Below, piece by piece: positions 9,464-19,405 of a stretch of DNA of 64,000 nucleotides (position 1 is its first letter; the number at the start of each line of letters is the position of its first letter). The stretch is from positions 33,040 through 97,039 of the forward strand of contig JAGBDD010000049.1 of NCBI GenBank assembly GCA_017937685.1, written 5' to 3'. A model generated the notes under the pieces. That model saw nothing but the letters and a program-made list of their open reading frames with translations. It had not been told where the DNA came from and made no database searches. The DNA is from Thermoguttaceae bacterium (GTDB taxonomy: Bacteria > Planctomycetota > Planctomycetia > Pirellulales > Thermoguttaceae). The position numbers were made by a program, and so were the translations under genes.

Positions 9464-10186
9464 GTGCCGCCGCGAGATCCGCTCGATTTATCGTTCGACG
9501 CTTTCGAGCGCCGCGTTCTCTTTGAAGACGGGCGCCTTTTGGTCGTCGACAAACCGGCGGGACTCGCGACGATGGGCGCGTCGGCGGGCGAAACGTCCCT
9601 TTTCACCCTTGCGCAACGTTATATTAAAGTAAAATACGAAAAGCCGGGCGCGGTTTATCTCGGCGTCGTCAGCCGGCTCGACCTCCCGGTTTCCGGCGTC
9701 GTCGTTTTCGCTCGCAATTCTAAGGCGGCGAAGCGGCTTAACGAGCAAATTCAAGCGCGAACGGTCGGCAAAATTTACCAAGCGCTCGTCGAAGGCGCGC
9801 TCGAACCGTCGGAAGCGGAATGCGTCGACTTTATTTGCGAAGACTCGAAAAATCGCAAACTTTGGATTCCGCGCTCGGCGTCGCCCGACTATTTACGCCG
9901 TTACGGAGCAAAGGAAGCGCGCCTTAAATACCGTCGTCTTGAACGTTACGCCGCGACGACGCTCGTCGAAGTCGAGTTGGAAACCGGACGCAAACACCAA
10001 ATTCGCCTGCAACTTTCGAAGCGCGGCGCCCCGATCGTCGGCGACGGCAAGTACGGCGCCCGCCCGATCCCGGAACGCGGAATCGGTTTGCACGCGGCGC
10101 GCCTCGAATTGACGCACCCGACGTCCGGCGAGCGTTTGACGTTTGAATCGCCGCGTCCGACTTGGTGGAGTCGTTACACCCGTTAA
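9464..10186 (+). CDS. RluA-family pseudouridine synthase
   Basis: A 240-residue pseudouridine synthase of the RluA/RluC/RluD family, which isomerises uridine in rRNA or tRNA. The family order is clear: LLVVDKPAGLATMG near the start, VSRLDLPVSGVVVFAR around residues 69-84 (the RLD aspartate is the expected catalytic residue), KIYQALVEG, and LETGRKHQIRLQLSKRGAPIVGDGKYG towards the end. The usual HRLDxxTSG reads SRLDLPVSG, a small deviation. There is no N-terminal S4 domain, so it resembles the short RluA/TruC type. The start is a GTG at 9464 with GGGAG at 9452-9456. It is followed by the kinase gene in the same direction. The target uridine cannot be assigned. Confidence 0.9.
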   Translation: MPPRDPLDLSFDAFERRVLFEDGRLLVVDKPAGLATMGASAGETSLFTLAQRYIKVKYEKPGAVYLGVVSRLDLPVSGVVVFARNSKAAKRLNEQIQARTVGKIYQALVEGALEPSEAECVDFICEDSKNRKLWIPRSASPDYLRRYGAKEARLKYRRLERYAATTLVEVELETGRKHQIRLQLSKRGAPIVGDGKYGARPIPERGIGLHAARLELTHPTSGERLTFESPRPTWWSRYTR

Positions 10187-10335
10187 CGCCCGTTTTTCCT
10201 TATTTTAACGTCGTTTGCAACGCCGCCGACGCGACGTTTCCCCGTTTTACTTCGTCGTTCGTTGAGCGAACAACTTCCTCGCGTTTCGGCGTCGAGTTCC
10301 CAATCCTTTGCGTCTATCCGCTTGGAGCCGCCCGT

Positions 10336-12237
10336 ATGACGCCGACTTCCTTATACGAGCGCTTGAAACAAAGCGAACTAACGTCCGCCGACGAATTGAC
10401 GCGAATTTTCGAAAATTCGCGCGTCAAATTTCAAAAAAACGCGCGAAACAATAAAAACGCGACGCAAAACGCCTTCGATTCCGCCCCGTCCGACGCGCTT
10501 TCCGCCTCCGATTCGACCGATTTCGATTTAAATTTGCCCGGCGAATCTCCCGCCGTCGCCTCGCCCCGACTCGACGATTTCGAAATGTTTTTTCTCGCCG
10601 AATTGGAGCGCGAAGGAGCGATCAACGCTTGGCAAGCGGAGCAACTCCGGCAGGGGCGCGTTCGTTTTTATCTCGGCGGCTATCGAGTCGTCGACCTCCT
10701 CGGGCGCGGCGGTTTTGGGAACGTTTTTCTCGGTCGCCGTCGTTCTCATCCGTCGAACCGCGACCGAACCGGCGCGCGATTTTCCAGCGACGTCGCGATT
10801 AAAGTTCTCCCGCTCGCCTCGGCTTCTCGCGACGCGAAAGCGAAATTTTTGCGCGAAACCGACGTCGCGCAACGCCTGCAACACCCGAACGTCGTTCGTC
10901 TTCTCGACGCGTCGAAGGACGCCGCCGTTCATTACGCCGTTTACGAATACGTCGACGGCGGGGACGCTCGCGAACTTCTCGCCCGTTTCGACCGCCTTCC
11001 GTTTCGGGTCGCCTCCTATATCGTTTCGGAAACCGCGAAAGCGCTCGATTACCTTCATTCGCTTGGCGTCGTCCATCGCGACGTCAAACCCGGCAACATC
11101 TTGCTGATGAAAACCGGCGAAGTCAAACTCGCCGACTTCGGCTTTATTTCGCCGACGATTCCTTTCTCCCCGTCGGCGCGACTTTCTCCGCTCGGCGCGA
11201 TTCTCGAAAGTTGGGACGCGGAAAATTCCGAAATTCCCGAACAAACCGACGCGACCGGCGAAAAATCGGCGAAACGAAAAATCAAAGGAACGCCCGATTA
11301 TCTTGCTCCGGATCAAATATTGAATCCCGACGCGCCGTCGCCGCTTTGGGACGTTTATTCGTTAGGGAGCGCCTTTTACTTTATGTTAACCGGCGTCGTT
11401 CCGTTCCCGGCGAACGATTCGCGCGACAAGTTGCAAGCGCATTTGCGGAGCAGTCTTCCCCCGGAACCGGCGACGTTCGACCCGAATATTCCGCTTGAAA
11501 TCTCCCAACTAACGATGCGAATGTTGGAACGCGAACCGGAGCGCCGCGTCTCCTCCGCTCGCGAAGTCGTCGACGCGCTCCGACGTTGGGCGCCGTCTTT
11601 TGCGGAACTCGCGCAACCCGATTTAGTCGCGTCGGTGTTAAAACGCGACGAAAATCCCGATTTTTGGTCGGAAGAAAACTTGCGCGTCGCGTTTTCCCGT
11701 TTCGTCGTCGCGCCGTCGACCGCCGCCCGCCCGTCGCGTTTTGTCTCTTCCGACGCGTCGTCCGCAACCGCCGCGTCCGACGTTCCGACAAGCCGCTTTT
11801 CCCTTTTTAGCAAATCGAAAAAATCGGCGCGACCGGCAAAGTCCGCCGACATTCGCCTTGAAGAAGCGCGTCGAGCGTTCGAAGCGGAGCGCCAAACCCG
11901 CGAATCCGGCCCCCAAATAACGTTCGAAGATTTTGAAAAATCGTCCGCCGCCTCCGCCGCGAACTTCGAAGCGGCGTTCGAGTTTGTCGAGCAAGCGTTC
12001 GAATCGGCGCAAGACGTCGCGCCCGTTCGCCCGCTTTCGCCGCCCCCGGTTCCCGCGTCCGACCGTCCAACGCCCCCGCCGTCCCCGATTCCCGACGCGA
12101 AAGCCTCCCTCCGTCTCGACGAGCAAACTCAACGATTAGAACGGTTAAACGCAACGTTAACGCGTCGCGTTCTGCTCCCGCTCCTCGTCGCGACCGCGCT
12201 CGCGCTGTTCGCGGCCCTCGCCGACTCGTTTTTTTAA
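10336..12237 (+). CDS. Membrane-anchored serine/threonine protein kinase (Hanks type)
   Basis: A 633-residue kinase. After about 115 residues of N-terminal region the domain begins: LLGRGGFGNVFLGR (glycine loop), VAIKVLP (ATP-binding lysine), HRDVKPGNILL (catalytic loop), LADFGFI (DFG) and GTPDYLAPDQ, where the usual APE reads APD. Catalytic residues are all present, so it should be active. The domain ends around residue 420 with RMLEREPERRVSSAREVVDAL. A long proline/alanine-rich, partly acidic region follows, then one C-terminal transmembrane helix (VLLPLLVATALALFAALADSFF). This leaves the kinase cytoplasmic with no extracellular sensor, the reverse of the usual PASTA layout. The ATG at 10336 has TTGGAG just upstream; the open frame begins earlier but would overlap rluA. 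It is followed 75 nt later by rnc. Confidence 0.93.
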   Translation: MTPTSLYERLKQSELTSADELTRIFENSRVKFQKNARNNKNATQNAFDSAPSDALSASDSTDFDLNLPGESPAVASPRLDDFEMFFLAELEREGAINAWQAEQLRQGRVRFYLGGYRVVDLLGRGGFGNVFLGRRRSHPSNRDRTGARFSSDVAIKVLPLASASRDAKAKFLRETDVAQRLQHPNVVRLLDASKDAAVHYAVYEYVDGGDARELLARFDRLPFRVASYIVSETAKALDYLHSLGVVHRDVKPGNILLMKTGEVKLADFGFISPTIPFSPSARLSPLGAILESWDAENSEIPEQTDATGEKSAKRKIKGTPDYLAPDQILNPDAPSPLWDVYSLGSAFYFMLTGVVPFPANDSRDKLQAHLRSSLPPEPATFDPNIPLEISQLTMRMLEREPERRVSSAREVVDALRRWAPSFAELAQPDLVASVLKRDENPDFWSEENLRVAFSRFVVAPSTAARPSRFVSSDASSATAASDVPTSRFSLFSKSKKSARPAKSADIRLEEARRAFEAERQTRESGPQITFEDFEKSSAASAANFEAAFEFVEQAFESAQDVAPVRPLSPPPVPASDRPTPPPSPIPDAKASLRLDEQTQRLERLNATLTRRVLLPLLVATALALFAALADSFF

Positions 12238-12312
12238 CCGCGTTCGTTCGCCGTCGTTCCCTTCCGCCCAGCCTCTCTCCAACCGACGCGACCTCGCGCC
12301 GCCCTCCGAATA

Positions 12313-13074
12313 ATGAAACGCCATTCCGCCTCGCCCGACCTCGCCGAATGCGAACGCCGCCTCCGCTACCGCTTCGCCGACCGTTCGCTTCTCCAAAAAG
12401 CGCTGACGCATTCTTCCTATTCTACCGTTCATATCGATTCTAACGAGCGGCTCGAGTTCCTCGGCGACGCGACGCTCGGTCTCGCCGTTACCAACTTGCT
12501 TTACCGAACGTTCCCTAAATTGAACGAAGGCCAGCTTTCCAGCGTCAAGGGGTCGGTCGTCAGCCGCAAAACTTGCGCCCGGGTTGCGAAGCGGCTCGAG
12601 TTGTCGCGTTTCCTTTTCGTCGGCAAAGGAATCGAGTCGATCACCGACGTCATCCTTGCGAACGCGACGGAGGCGGCGATCGGCGCGATTTTTCTCGACG
12701 GCGGTTACGAGGAGGCGCGCCTCTTCGTCGAAGAAAATTTCCGCGAGGAGATCGACGCGTTTTTCCGCACTCGCCCGACGACCGACGCTCCGCTTGACGC
12801 CGCGTCGAGTTCGTTCGCCGACTTCGACGGCAACTTTAAAGCGCGACTTCAAACCCGCTTGCACCGCGAAACACCCGGCGTTATCGCGACTTACGTCCTT
12901 CTCGATGAAAAGGGCCCGCCGCACCGCCGCTGTTTCAAAATCGCGACGCAAATCGGCGACCGCGTCTTCCAAGCCGCTTGGGGAAACAGCAAAAAGGCGA
13001 CCGAACAGCGCGCCGCCGAAAACGCCCTCGCCGAACTCGACGGCGTCGCGCCCCCGAACCCAGACGGCGAATAA
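12313..13074 (+). CDS. rnc: Ribonuclease III
   Basis: This double-stranded RNA endonuclease processes rRNA precursors and structured RNAs. The catalytic domain has the signature NERLEFLGDATLGLAV (residues about 45-60, with the metal-binding E and D) and NATEAAIGAIFLDGGY (second acidic cluster). The C-terminal dsRNA-binding domain runs from DFDGNFKARLQTRLH to SKKATEQRAAENALAEL, with the KKATEQRAAENAL helix that contacts RNA. At 253 residues it has normal length. It lies 75 nt after the kinase gene and shares its direction, so it may be co-transcribed with it. No clear Shine-Dalgarno sequence precedes the ATG at 12313. Confidence 0.95.
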   Translation: MKRHSASPDLAECERRLRYRFADRSLLQKALTHSSYSTVHIDSNERLEFLGDATLGLAVTNLLYRTFPKLNEGQLSSVKGSVVSRKTCARVAKRLELSRFLFVGKGIESITDVILANATEAAIGAIFLDGGYEEARLFVEENFREEIDAFFRTRPTTDAPLDAASSSFADFDGNFKARLQTRLHRETPGVIATYVLLDEKGPPHRRCFKIATQIGDRVFQAAWGNSKKATEQRAAENALAELDGVAPPNPDGE

Positions 13075-13316
13075 AGTCCGTTCCTTTCCCCGTCGACAAG
13101 CGAGAATCGGAACGACGTCTCGCCGCGCTTAACGCCCTCAAAAGGCCGCCGCGACGTTCCTCCGCCGATCAAACGCCGCCCAAACCAAAGAAACGTTTTT
13201 CAAAAAATCAAACGCGCTCCCCCAAACCGTCGTTTTAAAACTTGTATTTTCTTAACTTTTTTCAAACTTTTCAAAAGCGTCGTTTATTCCGCCCTTTCAC
13301 CGGAAGGAGTCTCGTT

Positions 13317-16232
13317 ATGTCGACCGTTCCCTCGTTGCCTCCGCTCCCCTATTCCCTCGACTCTCAGGAGGCGCGCCTCCGAACGTTTTTCGCGCAAACC
13401 TTGGAGCCGCTGGGCTTTACGCCGCGTTCGCATTACCGTCTTTTTTATTATTGGACGCGCCGAACCGAGACGCTCGAACAACGTTGCGGTCTTCGCTTCG
13501 ACTCCGAAATCAGCAGCGTCAACGTTTGGTTCGATTACCGTTTTACGACGCCCCTTCTTTCTTGGGCCGCTCCCGACGACGCCGTCGCGCGCCGAATCCT
13601 TGGGCGTTTCGAACAAAAGAATCGCGAAATTTGTTGCCGCCGCTCCGATTTTGTCGCTCGCGTTTCCAATAGCTTCATCGCGCCGTCCGAAGTCGATCCC
13701 GCTTTCTCCGACGACGCCGAAGCGTCTCCCGATCGTTTGACCGCCGCAAACCTCCTGCGGCGTCAAATCGTTCCCTTTTTCGAGCGACGCCGCGAAGCGC
13801 TCGACCTTCTGCGCGACTTCGACGCCGGAACGCTCGACGCGGAAACGCCGTATTCCCGCGTTTATCGTAACGGCGACGGTCGCCCTTTTTTCGGCGACGA
13901 CGATTACGTCGCCGGCGCGTTGCGGTTCGGCGACTTGCGTCTTCAAGCCGGTCAAAACGCCGGAGCGCTCGACGAATTTAACGCGGCGCTCGAACGTCTG
14001 CGCGCCCTCGCCGCTCCGCGCGTCGATTTCCGCCTTCCCTCTTTTTGCCGCTCGGAACTCGATTTCAACGAAACGCCCGCCGGCCCGTCCTATTGGAACG
14101 CCGTTTTCGAAGCCGCGTTGCTCGGCGTCGAAATCGCCAAGCGTCGAATCGCCGTCGACGGCCCGGGCCCAAAATCGCCGCGCTCTTCGCAACCTCCGGA
14201 ACTGCCGAGCGTTAGGAATCCGCGATCTTTCAAGCGTCCGTCGTTTGCGTCTCCCGGCGTCGACGAAGCGTTCGTTTCTCCGTTCCTTTGGACGGCGCGA
14301 TTTTCGGACGACGAAACGAAAGCGACGGAAGCGATTCGGCGTTTAGAAGAACTCGCAAACCGCTCGGAAATCGTCGTTTACGAATCGCCCGACGAATGCC
14401 GAATCGCAGCAAACGACGCCGCGTCGCCCGTTCGGAGCCCCGTCGACGACGCCAAGTCGCCCGAGCCCGACGTTCCCCCGTCTTCCCAACCTCGCGCCAA
14501 TTCTCGACGACGCCAAGTCGCGCCGCCGACGGCGACCGTCCCGGAAACCTACGCCGACGCCCTCGCCGCGCTTAAAAAAGACCTGACGCGGCGCGTCCAA
14601 GAAATTTTCGCGCAACGTCTTGAACCGCTTGGTTTTAAGAAAAGCTCCGCGCTGCGTTGGACGCAAACGACGCGAACCCTTTCGCGCTATTGCCGATTCG
14701 CTTTTTATAAGACTTATGGTTGCGCCGTCGCGTTCGGTTACTCCGTTCTTCCGCAACGCGGCTGTTGGGCGAACGCGCCGCAAGACGCGGAATCGCAAGC
14801 GCTTATCGCTCGTTTCCTTAAAGAAAAACCCGAATTTACCGTTTATTTTGGCGCCGACTTAATCTCCAGTTACGAGGACGAGTCCGATTTTTACGGTCAT
14901 TGTCTCGCTTGGCATTATCCGCCCAACGACGGCGACGTCTCCCGCCTCGCCGCGCAAATCGACGCGTTCTTAACTTCCGAACTCGTCCCGTTTTACGAAC
15001 GTTTCCCGGAAATCGACGACCTTCTTAGCGAATACGACGCCGGGCGCCTCCCGCAAAAGTTCGCGCTCGGTCGATTCGCCGGGCCGCGCCGCGAATTTTA
15101 CGCCGCGCAAACAAACTTCCGCGCCGGTCGTTACACCGAGTCGCTCGACCGTTTCGAAGCGGTTCAAGCCTTGTCGCCTTACTATCCTCAACCCCTCGAC
15201 GCTTCGACAAGTTTCGTATCCGAAGTCGCGAAATTAGGAGCGTTAAGCGTTCGTCAAACGATCGAGGAAAAGGGCCCCGGCCCGCAAACGACGCCGCGTC
15301 GCCCGCTCCCGGAACCGCTCGCGGCGGCCCTTCCTTTCGCCTCCGGTTACCGAGCGCGGGTCGTCCTGCGCGAGCGCGACCTCGCCGACTCGCCGTTCGA
15401 GCCGGAAGCCTCCCTTTCTCGTCGGCGCATCGACGACCAAGCCGAACTCCTGCGCCGTCTTCAATCGAAAGCGTCTCAACTCTTGGAACCGCGCGGTTTT
15501 ACGCAAGTCTCGCCGCTCGTTTGGTCGCGGGACGTCGCGACATTCCGTCAAACGTTTGCGCTTGCCTCGCTCGGCGACTCTCGCAACTGGCTTTTCGAGG
15601 TCGCTTACCGACTCCGCCTCGACTATTCGCCTTGGGACGCCGCGTCGCAAGACTCCGAAACGCAGGCGACGCTCGAGCGTCTAAAGTCTCTCGCAGCAAA
15701 GCGTTGGCCGGACGGCGCGCTCCCCGCTTTCGCAACCGGATACCGGCGTTCCGACGGCTCGTCGCACGGTTTGCCTCGCGAAATCGACGTCGTCAAATCG
15801 CTCGACGATTTGTTCTTCTCCCCCGCCCCCCCGATAAGCGGCGTTCGATTCCCGACGTTCGACGAACTCTTAACCAAAGCCGAACAAGGATTTACCGAAT
15901 TAGTTTTCCCGTTTTTCGCCCTTTGGCCCGACTCGCGCGCCGTACTGACCGCCCCCCGTCTTCCCGGCGCTTTCAACCCTTGCTACTGCGGTTCCGAAAC
16001 CGACGTCGGAGAAGACAGGCTCGGTTACGCGCTCGCGCTCTTCCAAGCCGGGCGCTATACGGAGTCGTCAAAAAAATTCGACGCCTTGTCGAAAATGAAG
16101 AAAAAGCCGGACTGCGCCTACGCGAAATCGGACGATTACGACGACGCCGATTGGGCGACGCTGCAAGAAGCCGCGCGAATCGCCGCCGCAAGCGTTCGTC
16201 AACTCGCAAAGGAACGCAAAAAAGAAAAATAA
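13317..16232 (+). CDS. Unknown giant protein with three ~300-residue repeats (paralogue A)
   Basis: A 971-residue protein of no family I can name with confidence. It is built of three diverged units starting near FAQTLEPLGFTPRSHY (residue ~20), FAQRLEPLGFKKSS (~430) and LLEPRGFTQVSPLVW (~720). Each unit has an alpha/beta head (LEPLGF, then a tryptophan-containing WTR/WTQ strand), a conserved APQDAES-type helix, a VPFFERxxE helix, and a TPR-like tail (LFQAGRYTESSKKFDAL). The head resembles DUF4304-like domains, which is my inference. There is no signal peptide or membrane helix, so it is probably cytoplasmic. The start at ATG 13317 has GGAAGGA at 13302-13308; the longer frame lacks this. A second complete paralogue and a ruined third copy follow directly. 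Confidence 0.85.
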   Translation: MSTVPSLPPLPYSLDSQEARLRTFFAQTLEPLGFTPRSHYRLFYYWTRRTETLEQRCGLRFDSEISSVNVWFDYRFTTPLLSWAAPDDAVARRILGRFEQKNREICCRRSDFVARVSNSFIAPSEVDPAFSDDAEASPDRLTAANLLRRQIVPFFERRREALDLLRDFDAGTLDAETPYSRVYRNGDGRPFFGDDDYVAGALRFGDLRLQAGQNAGALDEFNAALERLRALAAPRVDFRLPSFCRSELDFNETPAGPSYWNAVFEAALLGVEIAKRRIAVDGPGPKSPRSSQPPELPSVRNPRSFKRPSFASPGVDEAFVSPFLWTARFSDDETKATEAIRRLEELANRSEIVVYESPDECRIAANDAASPVRSPVDDAKSPEPDVPPSSQPRANSRRRQVAPPTATVPETYADALAALKKDLTRRVQEIFAQRLEPLGFKKSSALRWTQTTRTLSRYCRFAFYKTYGCAVAFGYSVLPQRGCWANAPQDAESQALIARFLKEKPEFTVYFGADLISSYEDESDFYGHCLAWHYPPNDGDVSRLAAQIDAFLTSELVPFYERFPEIDDLLSEYDAGRLPQKFALGRFAGPRREFYAAQTNFRAGRYTESLDRFEAVQALSPYYPQPLDASTSFVSEVAKLGALSVRQTIEEKGPGPQTTPRRPLPEPLAAALPFASGYRARVVLRERDLADSPFEPEASLSRRRIDDQAELLRRLQSKASQLLEPRGFTQVSPLVWSRDVATFRQTFALASLGDSRNWLFEVAYRLRLDYSPWDAASQDSETQATLERLKSLAAKRWPDGALPAFATGYRRSDGSSHGLPREIDVVKSLDDLFFSPAPPISGVRFPTFDELLTKAEQGFTELVFPFFALWPDSRAVLTAPRLPGAFNPCYCGSETDVGEDRLGYALALFQAGRYTESSKKFDALSKMKKKPDCAYAKSDDYDDADWATLQEAARIAAASVRQLAKERKKEK

Positions 16233-16324
16233 AGGCGTTACCAACGACCGAATAACCGTTCAAGCATTTTAAAAAAATCAAACAAGCCGTTAAATTCTCC
16301 CGCCCGCCCAAAGGAACCCGTTCA

Positions 16325-19219
16325 ATGTCAAACGCGTCCCTCCTCCCGCCCGTCGCCGATTTGCCGAACGATTTGGCCCCGCGCCTCGTTTCGCTTTTAG
16401 CGCAAACATTGGAACCGCTTGGTTTTATGCCGCAATCGCATTACGGTTTTTGTTATTCTTGGACGCGCCGCGCCGAGACGCTCGTTCAACGTTGCGGCCT
16501 CCAATTCCAGCATTCCTGGTATTGGCTTTGGTACGATTTTCGTTTGCCGCCGTCGACGACTTTCGCCTCTTGGAAGGACTTCGACGGTTGGACGCCCGCC
16601 GAAGCCGCCGCGGCGCGTCGAACGCTCGAACATTTTCAAGCGACGCGTCGCAACTTCGAATACGGCTCGACTTACGAGCGACGCAACGCGCTCGATAAGC
16701 GCCGCTTCTTCAACGCCGACTCCGCCCAAGAGGCCGAATCCTCTTACCAACGGACTCGCGCGACGCTCGAAAAATACGTCGTCCCGCTTTTCCAGCGGCG
16801 CCGTGAAGCGCTCGATCTCTTGCGCGCTTACGACGACGGAACGCTCGCCGCGCTCGAAACCAACGAGGAACTCGCCGGCGGTTCGCCCCTCCCGGAAGCG
16901 TCGGACGCGGAACTTTATTTCGGCGCCGATTCCATTCTGAACGTCTTAAATTTAATCGGTTTGCGACTTCAAAAGGGCCAAAACGCGGAAGCGCTCGCCC
17001 TCTTCGACGCGCTCGCCGACGATCTTTTGCCCGAACCGTCTCACGTTGTCGCGTCGAACCTCCTTTGGGGGGCGGAACTCGCTTTTGGGATTTTGGACGC
17101 CGCGTATAGCCGCGCGGCGTTCGAAGTCGCGATACTCGGCGCCGAGGTCGCTCGACGACGTATCGTCGCCAACGGCCCGGGACAAAGCGCGATACGACGT
17201 CCTCTTTCTCCTCATCCGATGCAAATAACGAAACCGCGCCCGTTTAAGCGTCCGGCGTTTTCGTCTCCTAACGTCGACGAACCGGAGGTCGCGTCTCATC
17301 TTTGGACGGCGCGTTTTTCGGACGACGAAGCGAAAGCGGCGGAAGCGATTCGACGTTTGGACGAACTCGCAAACCAAGCGTTCATCGTTGTTTACGAAGA
17401 CCCGAACGAACGCCGTCTCGCCGCGAACGAAGCGGTTCCCCTCCCCAACGACGCCAAGTCGCCGCAACCGTCGGCTCCGCTTCTCCCGCCGTCCGTCTCG
17501 AATTGCGTCGCGACGCCAATATCGCTTGTCGCGGAAACGCCAAAAAACGTCGACGACGCGATCTCGGCTCTCAAAAACGACTTGCGGCGCCGTCTCGAAA
17601 AGTTGTTCGCGCAACGTCTTGAACCGCTTGGTTTTAAGGGCGGACGTTCGCAACGTTGGTCGCAAAAAACGAGGTCGCTTTCGCGCTATTGCCGATTCGT
17701 TTTTTGGGATCGCCGCGATCTTGTCGCCGTCTCGTTCGGTTACGCGCCCCTTCCTTGTTACGCCTGTTGGGACGGCGCGCCGCAAGACGTTGAAAGTCAA
17801 GCGCTTATCGCTCGATTTCGCAAGGAAAAGCCGCGTTTTGGCTCCGGTTGGGCTCCCGGCGGCGTCTCCGTCTTCAAATTGTCGAGCGACTTTTTCCAAA
17901 CGGAACTTGACTGGAACTATCTCGTTAAAAACGGCGACTTAGAACCTCTCGTTGCCGAAGCGGACGCCTTTTTGCGCGCCGAAATCGTTCCCTTTTTCGA
18001 ACGTTTTCGCGAAACGGACGACCTTTTGCGCGAGTACGAGGCCGGGCGGCTTCCGCAAACGTTCGTCTTCGGGCCCAACACCGGCGCGAATCGCGAGTTC
18101 GTCGCCGCGCAAACGTATTTTCGCGCCGGAAATTACGTCGAAGCGCTCGCGCGGTTCGAAGCGGTTCCGAAGAGTCATCGTCGTTTCAACTCGTCGCCGC
18201 CCAACGACCAAGAAACGCTCCTTCTTGAAGTCGCGCGTTTAGGAGCTTTAAGCGTTCGCAAAATACTCGAAACGCGACACGACGCCGCTGTTCCCGCCGA
18301 CGCTTCGCTCTCCGCGCCAACCGCCGATTCTCTCCCCGCTCCGTCCGTTTCGCGACGCTCGGAACCCGACGTTCCGGAACCGTTGGCGACCGCCGTTCGG
18401 CATTACAAACCCTTTCGAGAAAGCCAAGTCTATCGTTTGCAAGAGTTTGCGGCGTCGGCGTTCGAACCGGAAAGCGCGGCGGCGCTTAGCGGACTCGAAG
18501 CGGGCGCCAAAACGTTGCGAGCCCTCCAAGAAAAATGCGCGCAAGTCTTGGAGTCGCTTGGTTTTAAGCGAACGTCGCCTGTCGATTGGACGCGGGATTC
18601 GGCGACGCTTCGACAACGTTTTTATCTCGAAGTCCTTCCGGGATTTCATTTTACGTTCCAAGGTTTTTACTATCAAAAACTCGATTTTTCGCTTTGGGAC
18701 GCCGCGCCGCAAGACGCCGAAACGCAAGCGACCATCGCTCGGTTCAAAACGCTTGTCGAACAAAGGTTTGCAAACGCCGAATTTCACGAATGTCATTGCG
18801 GTTTCGACTATTACAGGCATTCGCATCGGAAAACAAACGCGAACGACGCCGAAGTTCTCGCCGATCTCCTAAACCGCTCGGATAGATGTTTTACGCAAAC
18901 CGTTCTTCCGTTTTTCGAACGTTGGCGCGAGTCTAGCGACGTCTTGGCCGATCCCGCGCCCTGCGACGCTCAAAGTCGTTTCGGCTTCGGCAATAACGAC
19001 GCCGGGCAAGCGAAATTCGGCTACGCGCTCGCGCTTTTCCAAACCGGGCGCTACACGGAGTCAGCGAAGCGTTTCGACGCCGTCGCGAAAATGAAGAGAA
19101 AGCCTTACGCTTGGCCGGAATACGACGACGCCGATTGGGCGGCGTTGCAAGACGCCGCGCGAATCGCCGCCGAAAACGTTCGCAACCTCGCGAAAAGTCA
19201 AAGGTTAAAGCGACGATAA
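16325..19219 (+). CDS. Unknown giant protein with three ~300-residue repeats (paralogue B)
   Basis: A 964-residue tandem paralogue of the preceding gene, 92 nt downstream, with AAAGGA at 16310-16315. The same three-unit plan is seen: LAQTLEPLGFMPQSHYGF at ~25, FAQRLEPLGFKGGRSQRW at ~430 and VLESLGFKRTSPVDW at ~740. Each head is followed by the helical VPFFERxxE and TPR-like segments (FRAGNYVEALARFEAV, LFQTGRYTESAKRFDAV). The first 60 residues and the final 80 are the most similar to paralogue A, while the linkers differ. A strong terminator follows at 19261-19296, so A and B form one unit. No signal peptide or catalytic motif is visible, and the function is unknown. The TPR-like tails suggest protein-protein contacts. 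Confidence 0.85.
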   Translation: MSNASLLPPVADLPNDLAPRLVSLLAQTLEPLGFMPQSHYGFCYSWTRRAETLVQRCGLQFQHSWYWLWYDFRLPPSTTFASWKDFDGWTPAEAAAARRTLEHFQATRRNFEYGSTYERRNALDKRRFFNADSAQEAESSYQRTRATLEKYVVPLFQRRREALDLLRAYDDGTLAALETNEELAGGSPLPEASDAELYFGADSILNVLNLIGLRLQKGQNAEALALFDALADDLLPEPSHVVASNLLWGAELAFGILDAAYSRAAFEVAILGAEVARRRIVANGPGQSAIRRPLSPHPMQITKPRPFKRPAFSSPNVDEPEVASHLWTARFSDDEAKAAEAIRRLDELANQAFIVVYEDPNERRLAANEAVPLPNDAKSPQPSAPLLPPSVSNCVATPISLVAETPKNVDDAISALKNDLRRRLEKLFAQRLEPLGFKGGRSQRWSQKTRSLSRYCRFVFWDRRDLVAVSFGYAPLPCYACWDGAPQDVESQALIARFRKEKPRFGSGWAPGGVSVFKLSSDFFQTELDWNYLVKNGDLEPLVAEADAFLRAEIVPFFERFRETDDLLREYEAGRLPQTFVFGPNTGANREFVAAQTYFRAGNYVEALARFEAVPKSHRRFNSSPPNDQETLLLEVARLGALSVRKILETRHDAAVPADASLSAPTADSLPAPSVSRRSEPDVPEPLATAVRHYKPFRESQVYRLQEFAASAFEPESAAALSGLEAGAKTLRALQEKCAQVLESLGFKRTSPVDWTRDSATLRQRFYLEVLPGFHFTFQGFYYQKLDFSLWDAAPQDAETQATIARFKTLVEQRFANAEFHECHCGFDYYRHSHRKTNANDAEVLADLLNRSDRCFTQTVLPFFERWRESSDVLADPAPCDAQSRFGFGNNDAGQAKFGYALALFQTGRYTESAKRFDAVAKMKRKPYAWPEYDDADWAALQDAARIAAENVRNLAKSQRLKRR

Positions 19220-19260
19220 CCGCCGCCGAAGTCCGCGCCCGACGCGACTTTCTTCCCTTC

Positions 19261-19296
19261 GGCGCGACGGTTACGTCGCGCCGTCGTTTTATTTTT
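19261..19296 (+). terminator. Rho-independent terminator after the giant repeat genes
   Basis: GGCGCGACG (19261-19269), a 4-nt loop and CGTCGCGCC (19274-19282) make a perfect 9-bp GC-rich stem, followed by GTCG and TTTTATTTTT (to 19296). It lies 42 nt after the stop of paralogue B and isolates the pseudogene that follows. Confidence 0.75.
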
Positions 19297-19405
19297 CACT
19301 AATTTTCTTGATTTTCTCATCGCCGTCGATTATAATAAACGAAGCGGACACGGCGTTTGCGCTTTCTATTTGACGTCGATTAACATTCGCCATATTACTT
19401 TTTGA

